A stretch of 5,668 nt of DNA, taken from the NCBI GenBank assembly GCA_005779345.1, contig SXJQ01000264.1:1-5668 (forward strand). Reading direction: 5' to 3'. Shown here in pieces: positions 1 through 4,580 of the stretch. The translations under genes were made by a program, and so were the position numbers. The notes under the pieces were generated by a model. It worked only from the letters and a program-made list of their open reading frames with translations, was not told where the DNA came from and made no database searches. Position 1 is the first letter of the stretch; every line of letters begins with the position of its first letter. Source of the DNA: Actinomycetota bacterium. GTDB taxonomy: Bacteria; Actinomycetota; Acidimicrobiia; IMCC26256; PALSA-610.

Positions 1-199
1 CGACCTGTTCGTCGCGCTCGGCACCTCGCTCGGCGTCTATCCGGCCGCCGCCCTCCCCGACCTCGCGCGCCGCGCGGGTGCGCGCCTCGTCGTCGCCAAC
101 GCGGAGCCGACGCCGTTCGACGACGTGGCCGACGCCGTGCTGCGCGATCCGCTCGGCGAACTGCTCACCGTCATCGCGGCACGACTCGCAAGCCCCTGA
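1..199 (+). CDS. Sir2-family NAD-dependent protein deacylase, C-terminal fragment
   Basis: Only the last 65 codons are present, read from base 2 and ending at TGA 197-199; the 5' part lies outside the window. The fragment begins DLFVALGTSLGVYPAA, which matches the GTS-x-x-VxPA segment of sirtuins that lines the NAD-binding Rossmann fold. It continues with RLVVANAEPTPFDDVADAVL, the 'N-x-E-x-T' strand and acidic 'AD-x-V' helix that end bacterial CobB-type sirtuins. Family members remove acetyl or longer acyl groups from lysines in the cytoplasm, using NAD and releasing nicotinamide and O-acyl-ADP-ribose. The catalytic His and the zinc-binding Cys pairs would lie upstream and cannot be checked. 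No codon disruption is visible and the C-terminus has normal family length. The 96-base gap to the next gene gives no sign of a functional link. The family call is firm; substrate preference cannot be inferred. Confidence 0.88.
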   Translation, partial: DLFVALGTSLGVYPAAALPDLARRAGARLVVANAEPTPFDDVADAVLRDPLGELLTVIAARLASP

Positions 200-213
200 G
201 CCCCGCGCTCGGG
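195..213 (+). terminator. weak hairpin at the end of the sirtuin gene
   Basis: Bases 195-201 (CCTGAGC) can pair with 207-213 (GCTCGGG), giving seven pairs with one G-U and a 5-base loop. The hairpin overlaps the sirtuin stop codon and has no T tract after it. It could act as a U-less terminator of the kind proposed in GC-rich actinobacteria, but stems of this size are common by chance at this GC content. Low confidence. Confidence 0.2.
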
Positions 214-284
214 TCGGCGCCGTTCAGCAAGGCGTCAGCGTCGAACGGGCATCCTGGTGTTCTGCGGTCCGGATGGGCCACGAC

Positions 285-290
285 GAGGAG
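285..290 (+). promoter_or_regulatory. ribosome binding site deciding the start of the 296-1114 lipoprotein
   Basis: GAGGAG at 285-290 lies 5 bases before ATG 296. An in-frame GTG at 257 would add 13 residues (MFCGPDGPRRGAT), has no such site, and would put a non-signal-like stretch in front of a clean lipoprotein signal peptide. The site therefore selects ATG 296. Confidence 0.75.
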
Positions 291-295
291 CCACC

Positions 296-1114
296 ATGCG
301 CACAGTTTCGTTTTCCCCCCTGCTGAAGAGCGTCGCCGCGCTCACCGCCGTCGCCGTGCTCGCAGCGTGCGGCGACTCCGGCGACGACAGGCCCGCCGCG
401 AGTTCATCCACGTTCGATCTCCCCCAGGGCTCCGAACCGATGGAACTCGACCCGGCCGACTTCTCCGCGGACATCACGAACCCGTACTTCCCGATGGAGC
501 CCGGGCGGCGCTGGACGTACGAAGAGGTCGAGCCCGACGGCACGGTCCAAGAGGTCGTGGTCATCGCGACGCACGACACGAAACGGCTCGCCAACGGCAT
601 CACCGCGCGGGTCGTTCGCGACACCGTGACGCTGGACGGCGAGATCATCGAGGACACGCTCGACTGGTATGCACAAGATGTCGACGGCAACGTCTGGTAC
701 CTGGGTGAGGACACCGCCGAGTTCGAGAACGGCGAGGTCGTCACGAAGGAAGGTTCGTGGGAGGCCGGCGTCGACGGCGCGATCCCGGGAGTGATCATGC
801 CCGCGAATCCACAGGCGGGAATGGCGTACCGCCAGGAGTACTACGAGGGTCACGCCGAGGACCGGGCCGAAGTGCTCGGCACCGACGAGATGGTCGAGAC
901 CGCGTACGGCCAGTTCGACGGCGCGGTGCTCACCAAGGACCTCGTCCCGCTCGAGCCCGACGTGCAGGAGTACAAGCTCTACGTCGCCGACGTCGGCATG
1001 GTGTTGGCCCTCAAGGTGTCGGGCGGCAGCGGCCGCGAGGAACTCGTGAGCGTCGACGAAGCCCCCGAGGGCGCGGGGACCGGCCCCCTCGGCGATCCCG
1101 ACCCGAGTCCCTGA
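296..1114 (+). CDS. lipoprotein of an uncharacterised family (NPYFP/DWYAQD type)
   Basis: A 272-residue protein with a classical lipoprotein signal. Residues 1-11 carry basic Arg/Lys, residues 12-22 are hydrophobic, and the lipobox L22-A-A-C25 predicts lipidation at Cys25 and anchoring on the outer face of the cytoplasmic membrane. A low-complexity Ser/Ala/Asp linker (about 26-50) is followed by a compact domain (about 52-253). That domain has striking aromatic and acidic motifs: ITNPYFPMEPGRRWTYE (60-76), EDTLDWYAQDVDGNVWYLGE (119-138), GSWEAGVDGAIPGVIMPANP (153-172), and a stretch starting YRQEYYEGHAED (178-189). I recall similar proteins as hypothetical in other bacteria but know no assigned function and do not assign one. 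Cys25 is the only cysteine, so no disulfide is possible. The alternating strands and conserved Gly/Trp suggest a mostly beta fold. The C-terminal tail (254-272) is Gly/Pro/Asp-rich and probably disordered. The next gene also encodes a lipoprotein, 95 bases downstream, but an inverted repeat separates them, so joint transcription is uncertain. Confidence 0.85.
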   Translation: MRTVSFSPLLKSVAALTAVAVLAACGDSGDDRPAASSSTFDLPQGSEPMELDPADFSADITNPYFPMEPGRRWTYEEVEPDGTVQEVVVIATHDTKRLANGITARVVRDTVTLDGEIIEDTLDWYAQDVDGNVWYLGEDTAEFENGEVVTKEGSWEAGVDGAIPGVIMPANPQAGMAYRQEYYEGHAEDRAEVLGTDEMVETAYGQFDGAVLTKDLVPLEPDVQEYKLYVADVGMVLALKVSGGSGREELVSVDEAPEGAGTGPLGDPDPSP

Positions 1115-1156
1115 ACGACGGAGGCCGGCCCGGCGCCAGCCGCTCCGAGAACTTCT

Positions 1157-1183
1157 GAACCCGGTGGCCTCGGGAGGCGTGTC
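1157..1183 (+). promoter_or_regulatory. possible ECF-type promoter for the lipoprotein-sigma-anti-sigma group
   Basis: GAACC at 1157-1161, followed 16 bases later by CGTGTC at 1178-1183, resembles the GAAC / CGT(C) pattern of many ECF sigma promoters. Its position just before the gene group that contains an ECF sigma gene would fit autoregulation. Such short GC-rich matches arise often by chance, and the -10 box is imperfect. If transcription starts near 1190, the inverted repeat at 1160-1201 could not fold fully in RNA and would have to act as DNA. Confidence 0.22.
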
Positions 1184-1201
1184 AGTCCCGAAGCCACCGG
1201 G
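1160..1201 (+). promoter_or_regulatory. 16-bp imperfect inverted repeat reaching into a ribosome binding site
   Basis: Bases 1160-1175 pair with 1186-1201, with only C1169/A1192 unpaired in 16 positions and a 10-base loop (1176-1185). The right arm includes the first three G's of the GGGAGG Shine-Dalgarno of the gene at 1210. There is no T run after the stem. Three readings are possible: a U-less terminator for the upstream lipoprotein gene, a leader hairpin that hides the ribosome binding site, or a DNA operator. The repeat also spans a possible ECF-type promoter (see the entry at 1157-1183). The inverted repeat is directly visible; its role is inferred. Confidence 0.6.
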
Positions 1202-1209
1202 AGGTTCAC

Positions 1210-2514
1210 ATGTCGCGTCGTGCCACAACCACGTTCGCCCGCGTCGTCGCCGGGGCCGTCGCCGTCGCGGTGTTCGGCGCAGCATGCGGCGCCTCGCGCG
1301 GGTCGGGAATCGCCGCGTCGGGCGACCAGGCCGATGAGGCCGCGACGACGTCGTCGGCCGGGGTCGTGGGAGTCGACCCGCTGCTCTTCCTGTCCGGGCG
1401 CGCGGAGGTCGTCGCGCTCCACACGTCGGACGGGTCGGTGAGCTACCGAGGTCTCGCGGGCATGGCAGCGCCCGACCGCAGCGCGATCGCGCAGGTCGTC
1501 GGCCGCCAGGTCGTCGCCGTCGATCCAGCGACCGGTGAGCCGATGTGGACGCACCCGGTCTCGGCCGATCGCCGCGTCCGCGTGGTCGCGCCCGGCGCGC
1601 GCCTCGTCGCGCTCGTCGACGGCGAGTTGCTCACACCGAGCGACCCGCGCACCTCGACCGAGGTCGTCGTCGCCGACACCGACGGGACGCGAACGCTGAC
1701 GATCGCCGGCAATGTCGACCCCGAGGCCTTCACGACCGACGGGCGTTCACTCGTCGTCGTCGAGTACCTCCCCGCCGAACAGCCCGACCACTACGCGGTT
1801 CGGCTCGTCGACCTCGCGAGCGGCGAGATGCGCGCGGTCCCCGACCAGCCCGGTCATCATCCCGATCAGGGCCCGCGTGAGCGGATGGCGGGATACGCGC
1901 GCACCCAGGTCGCGTCGCCCGACGGCCGCTTCCTCTACACGTACTACGCCTCGCCCGAAGGAGTCCACGAAAACGAGGGGAGTTACTACGCGTTCGTGCA
2001 CGTGCTCGATCTCGATCATGGTTGGGCCTACTGCATCGACCTCGAAGCGCCGTTCGGCACGAGCCCCGAGCAGTGGAGCGAACCGGCGCTGACGCTGACG
2101 CCCGACGGTACGCGGTTGCTCGTCGCCGATCGCCTGACCGGCGCGCTCACCGCGATCGACACCGATTCGCTCGAGGTGCTGGCCGCCACGACGATCGACC
2201 CCGGCGCGCCCGTCGACAGTGTGCCGACCGCCGCGGCGAGCGACGACGTGCTCTACCTCGGCATGAATCGGGAGCTGCTGCGGCTCGACACCACGACGCT
2301 CGATGTCTTGGATCGCCGACAGCTCCCGAGTGCCATCACGGGGCTGAAGGTCGACCGCAGCGGCACGGTGTTGTACGTGGTGACCGCGGCGAACGTTTCG
2401 CGGTTGTCGCCCGACGGTGTCACGATCGGCGACTGGCCACTCCCCGTCGCGGGTGCCGGGGCCGACCCTGCGGTTGCAATCCCCGCGAGCGGCGCGTACA
2501 AGTGTGCCTGCTGA
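1210..2514 (+). CDS. lipoprotein with a predicted beta-propeller (YVTN/WD40-like) domain
   Basis: A 434-residue protein starting at ATG 1210, with GGGAGG at 1199-1204 five bases upstream. Residues 1-11 are basic and 12-22 hydrophobic; the lipobox F22-G-A-A-C26 predicts a lipid-anchored protein on the outer membrane face. After a Ser/Ala/Asp linker (27-55) the rest consists of repeated short strands typical of propeller blades: VVAVDPATGEPMW (101-113), VASPDGRFLYTYYASPEG (234-251), LTPDGTRLLVADRLTGALTA (296-315), LYLGMNRELLRLDTTTLDV (348-366) and VDRSGTVLYVV (381-391). The 'xPDGxxLxV' pattern followed by 'D..TG/S' is characteristic of YVTN/PQQ/WD40-like propellers. No catalytic residues are recognisable, so a binding or scaffold role is more likely than an enzymatic one. 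Besides the lipidated Cys there are only Cys275 and an unusual C-terminal Cys432-Ala-Cys434. The sigma gene follows after 36 bases, implying co-transcription and a possible role in signalling to the anti-sigma factor. The exact ligand is unknown. Confidence 0.85.
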   Translation: MSRRATTTFARVVAGAVAVAVFGAACGASRGSGIAASGDQADEAATTSSAGVVGVDPLLFLSGRAEVVALHTSDGSVSYRGLAGMAAPDRSAIAQVVGRQVVAVDPATGEPMWTHPVSADRRVRVVAPGARLVALVDGELLTPSDPRTSTEVVVADTDGTRTLTIAGNVDPEAFTTDGRSLVVVEYLPAEQPDHYAVRLVDLASGEMRAVPDQPGHHPDQGPRERMAGYARTQVASPDGRFLYTYYASPEGVHENEGSYYAFVHVLDLDHGWAYCIDLEAPFGTSPEQWSEPALTLTPDGTRLLVADRLTGALTAIDTDSLEVLAATTIDPGAPVDSVPTAAASDDVLYLGMNRELLRLDTTTLDVLDRRQLPSAITGLKVDRSGTVLYVVTAANVSRLSPDGVTIGDWPLPVAGAGADPAVAIPASGAYKCAC

Positions 2515-2525
2515 GCGTCGACGAG

Positions 2526-2539
2526 GAGGCTGCGGCCTC
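2526..2539 (+). promoter_or_regulatory. UNCG-type tetraloop hairpin before the sigma factor start
   Basis: GAGGC (2526-2530) pairs with GCCTC (2535-2539) around the loop TGCG, giving C(UGCG)G in RNA, which belongs to the very stable UNCG tetraloop class. It ties up most of a strong SD-like GAGGAGG (2523-2529) that has no start codon at proper distance. It leaves free the real site GGGGAG (2540-2545). An alternative pairing, AGGCT (2527-2531) with AGCCT (2544-2548), would instead cover that site. The pairings are visible; any regulatory role is inferred. Confidence 0.35.
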
Positions 2540-2545
2540 GGGGAG
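2540..2545 (+). promoter_or_regulatory. ribosome binding site supporting the GTG start of the sigma gene
   Basis: GGGGAG at 2540-2545 lies 5 bases before GTG 2551. No ATG or TTG sits at a plausible distance, and the GTG start gives an N-terminus (MHEPDPALVRRARDGDVDAF) of normal length before region 2 of ECF sigma factors. Confidence 0.65.
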
Positions 2546-2550
2546 CCTGC

Positions 2551-3081
2551 GTGCACGAACCCGATCCAGCGCTCGTGCGCCGCGCGCGTGACGGCGATGT
2601 CGATGCGTTCGAGGAGATCGTGCGATCGCTGCGTCCGCCCGTCGTCCGCTACGTGGATCACCTCGTGCGCGATGCGGCCCTCGCCGAAGACGTCGCCCAG
2701 GAGACGTTCGTCCGCTGTCACGCGAACCTGGCGCGGTACGAGTTCGAGGGCCGCTTCACGACCTGGCTCGTGCAGATCGCCCGCAACGCGGGGATCGACG
2801 CGATCCGCGCGCGTGATCGGCGCGGTCGGCTCGCGGCGCGCGCGGCCCCACCGGCCGCGGCAACCGATCCGCACGCACGCGCCGAGGTCCGCGCCGCGCT
2901 CGCTTCGTTGCCGCCACGACTCCGCGAACCGTTGTTGCTCATCGAGGTGGTCGGGTTGAGCTACGACGAGGCGGCCGCGGTGTTGGGTGTGCCGGCCGGA
3001 ACCGTGAAGAGTCGCGTGTTCAACGCGCGGCGCCGGGTCGCTCGCTGGTTCGGTCCCGAAGGTGACGACGATGCGCTGTAG
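2551..3081 (+). CDS. RNA polymerase sigma factor of the ECF (sigma-70 group IV) family
   Basis: A 176-residue protein, the normal length for a two-domain ECF sigma factor that directs RNA polymerase to a small stress regulon. Region 2 spans about residues 8-92. It includes LVRRARDGDVDAFEEIV (8-24), the core-binding AEDVAQETFVR motif (45-55), and the -10-recognition helix FTTWLVQIARNAGIDAIR (69-86). After a short Ala-rich linker, region 4 (about 112-165) has the typical LPPRLREPLLLIEVVGLSYDE (120-140). Its helix-turn-helix follows: EAAAVLGVPAGTVKSRVFNAR (140-160). No extra C-terminal domain is present. It lies 36 bases after the propeller lipoprotein gene and overlaps the anti-sigma gene by 11 bases, the usual translationally coupled sigma/anti-sigma arrangement. 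Activity is expected to be held in check by that membrane anti-sigma factor. I cannot place it in a numbered ECF group. Confidence 0.95.
   Translation: MHEPDPALVRRARDGDVDAFEEIVRSLRPPVVRYVDHLVRDAALAEDVAQETFVRCHANLARYEFEGRFTTWLVQIARNAGIDAIRARDRRGRLAARAAPPAAATDPHARAEVRAALASLPPRLREPLLLIEVVGLSYDEAAAVLGVPAGTVKSRVFNARRRVARWFGPEGDDDAL
3058..3062 (+). promoter_or_regulatory. ribosome binding site inside the sigma gene, deciding the anti-sigma start
   Basis: GAAGG at 3058-3062 lies 8 bases before ATG 3071. An in-frame GTG at 3062 would add only three residues (MTT) and would use part of this same site as its start codon, so ATG 3071 is preferred. The start lies within the last codons of the sigma gene, so ribosomes ending there could reinitiate. 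Confidence 0.6.
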
Positions 3082-4441
3082 CGCCGCACAGCGTTCGTGG
3101 TCGGCACAGTTCGACGACCCGTCGGCAGAACCGACCGCCGCGGCACGCGAGCACCTGGCGACCTGCGCTCGGTGCCAGGCGTTCGCGGCGGCGAGCAGGC
3201 GCGTCCGCGACGCGCTGCGCGACACCGCGCCCACAACGCGGTACGTGCCCGCGACGATCGAGCGCGCCTCGGGTCGCGCGCACTCGGGCCGCGCGCGCCC
3301 TGGTCGTGTCGCGGTCGCCGGCATCGCCGCGGCCGTGATCGCGCTCGCGGCCGGCGGGACCTGGCTCGCGATCGACGACGGGCCGGAGCCGATCTCGACG
3401 GGCACGGTGTCGTTCCCCGTCGTCCCCGACGCGACCGCACCCCTGCTGGTGTGGACGGCCGGCGGCCTGCCCGACGGCTTCGCCGGCCGCCTCGCCGAGA
3501 TCGACGCCGTCGAACGCACGACTGTCGTCGACGGTGACCACGTCGACCTCGACCCCGACCCCGACATCGACTCCGGCGACGCCGCGACCGCGGACGGCGG
3601 GGTGGTCGACCTCGATGTCCTCGCGATCGACCCCGCGAGCTACGCCGACTTCGTGCCCGAACCCACCGACCGGATCATCCGCACGCTGAGCGACGACGAA
3701 GCGGTCCTCGGCCGTACATCGTCTGTGCTGCGCGCGCTCGGCGCCGGTGACAGCATCACGATCGACGGCCGGCGCCTGCGCATCGTTGCGGTCGTCGACG
3801 ACGCGCTCGTCGGCGCGGCCGAGGTCGTCGTCTCCCGCGGCGCGCGTCCTCGGGTCGCCACCGAGCGGTTCGTGCTCGTCGCCTACTCGGGAGCGCGTCT
3901 CGCGGTCGAGGCCGAGATCCGTTCACTGCTCGACCCCGCCGTCGCCGTCCGCTTCCGTGCACCCGGCGAGACGCGACTGCTGCGGCACGGCGACGCGGTG
4001 CTGCCGCAGTCCTGGGTCAAGCGCGACTTCGGTGAGTTCGTCGTCCGGTCGGTGCCCGGCAGCGCGGCGCTCGACCTCGACGACGGCTTCGTGGCGGCCG
4101 AGATCGAGACGTACGCGTTGCCGCTCGTCGGCGAGGTCACGTGCCACCGCGCGTTGCGCGAGCCACTCACCCGAGCGCTCGAAGCGTTGCCCGCCGACAC
4201 CGCCGCGCAACTCCGAGGCACCGAGGCGATCTGCTTCGATCCGCGCGAGTCCGAGCCCGGGCTCGGACCGTCGCGCCACTCCTGGGGCATCGCGAGCGCG
4301 CTCGCCGTCGCGGCCCCGGTCAAGGGTGGGCGCCCGGTCGCCGACGCCGGACTCGTCGAGGCGTTCGCGGCCGCCGGGTTCACTTGGGGCGGCAACTGGC
4401 TGGCACCCGACCCGACCCGTTTCGAGTGGGTCGGGACCTGA
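3071..4441 (+). CDS. membrane zinc-finger anti-sigma factor with extracytoplasmic M15-peptidase-like (inactive) domain
   Basis: A 456-residue protein, far longer than a typical zinc-finger anti-sigma factor (about 80-250 residues). The cytoplasmic N-terminus carries REHLATCARCQAF, the H28-x3-C32-x2-C35 ZAS motif that binds zinc and the ECF sigma factor encoded just upstream. One membrane helix follows (about 80-101, VAVAGIAAAVIALAAGGTWL). The outer part has two regions. Residues about 112-256 contain LDVLAIDPASY (181-191), AVLGRTSSVLRALGAGDSIT (211-230) and LRIVAVVDD (236-244), which resemble the periplasmic core domain of MacB/FtsX-type permeases; this call is tentative. Residues about 350-456 resemble M15 D,D-carboxypeptidases/endolysins: SRHSWGIASAL (401-411), GFTWGGNW (436-443) and APDPTRFEWV (445-454). 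Of the expected His/Asp/His zinc ligands only H403 remains; A410 and R450 replace the others, so peptidase activity is unlikely. Cys358 and Cys388 could form a disulfide. Likely role: hold the sigma factor at the membrane and release it on an envelope or cell-wall cue (inference). Confidence 0.88.
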   Translation: MRCSAAQRSWSAQFDDPSAEPTAAAREHLATCARCQAFAAASRRVRDALRDTAPTTRYVPATIERASGRAHSGRARPGRVAVAGIAAAVIALAAGGTWLAIDDGPEPISTGTVSFPVVPDATAPLLVWTAGGLPDGFAGRLAEIDAVERTTVVDGDHVDLDPDPDIDSGDAATADGGVVDLDVLAIDPASYADFVPEPTDRIIRTLSDDEAVLGRTSSVLRALGAGDSITIDGRRLRIVAVVDDALVGAAEVVVSRGARPRVATERFVLVAYSGARLAVEAEIRSLLDPAVAVRFRAPGETRLLRHGDAVLPQSWVKRDFGEFVVRSVPGSAALDLDDGFVAAEIETYALPLVGEVTCHRALREPLTRALEALPADTAAQLRGTEAICFDPRESEPGLGPSRHSWGIASALAVAAPVKGGRPVADAGLVEAFAAAGFTWGGNWLAPDPTRFEWVGT

Positions 4442-4455
4442 GCGGATCAGGACCT
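4433..4455 (+). terminator. weak hairpin over the anti-sigma stop codon
   Basis: CCTGA (4437-4441) pairs with TCAGG (4447-4451) around a 5-base loop. After an A/A mismatch, GGG (4433-4435) can pair with CCT (4453-4455), including one G-U. There is no T tract. It could end the sigma/anti-sigma transcript before the promoter at 4470, but the evidence is thin. Confidence 0.2.
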
Positions 4456-4469
4456 GGGCGGCTCGGTGG

Positions 4470-4498
4470 TTGGCAATTTCCGACCTTTGAGGTAGGGT
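4470..4498 (+). promoter_or_regulatory. housekeeping-type promoter for the rhodanese-MoeB gene
   Basis: TTGGCA (4470-4475) matches the -35 consensus at five of six positions. After exactly 17 bases comes TAGGGT (4493-4498), a -10 box with the key T, A and final T, of the TAnnnT form common in actinobacteria. This is also the most AT-rich patch in the intergenic gap. Transcription would start near 4505, leaving a leader of about 75 bases before ATG 4581, so this gene is probably transcribed apart from the anti-sigma gene. Confidence 0.65.
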
Positions 4499-4521
4499 TT
4501 CGGGACCGGTCGGGTCCGATG

Positions 4522-4547
4522 CCCCGGCCCCCCGACCCCCCGAACCC
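4522..4547 (-). other. four-run G-quadruplex motif on the template strand of the moeB leader
   Basis: On the + strand four C runs (4522-4525, 4528-4533, 4536-4541, 4545-4547) are separated by 2, 2 and 3 bases. The - strand therefore reads G3-N3-G6-N2-G6-N2-G4, which fits the standard G3+N1-7 quadruplex pattern. It lies in the transcribed leader of the downstream gene, on the template strand, where a quadruplex could slow polymerase. The RNA itself would be C-rich and largely unstructured. The motif is plain; formation in the cell is inferred. Confidence 0.5.
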
Positions 4548-4580
4548 TCGTCCGTTCCAGCCCTGTCCGGGAGTGCCCCG

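Noticed and set aside
404..1285. 293-codon open frame on the - strand opposite the first lipoprotein
   Set aside because: Composition is typical of a complement of biased codons, with an Arg-run N-terminus and no family motif. The + strand gene has a clear lipobox and ribosome binding site.
2022..2591. 189-codon + strand frame overlapping the propeller lipoprotein and the sigma start
   Set aside because: Arg-rich out-of-frame translation without motifs; it overlaps two convincing genes.
1747..3567. 606-codon open frame on the - strand opposite the propeller lipoprotein, sigma and anti-sigma genes
   Set aside because: It is an antisense shadow caused by high GC content. The translation is Arg/Gly/His-rich with no recognisable domain, while three well-supported genes occupy the + strand with signal peptides, family motifs and ribosome binding sites.
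3071..4441. Reading the M15-like domain as a separate active peptidase gene broken by a frameshift
   Set aside because: The frame runs without interruption from the zinc motif through the membrane helix to the C-terminus, with uniform codon use. There is no internal ribosome binding site or start that would free the domain.
4519..4521. Upstream ATG as an alternative start of the MoeB-like gene
   Set aside because: It is out of frame with the coding sequence and has no ribosome binding site; ATG 4581 has GGGAG at proper spacing.
4499..4580. Possible riboswitch in the moeB leader
   Set aside because: The leader is about 75 bases, mostly C runs with one small 5-bp hairpin (4503-4507 with 4513-4517). 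I see no conserved core of a Moco, TPP or SAM riboswitch.
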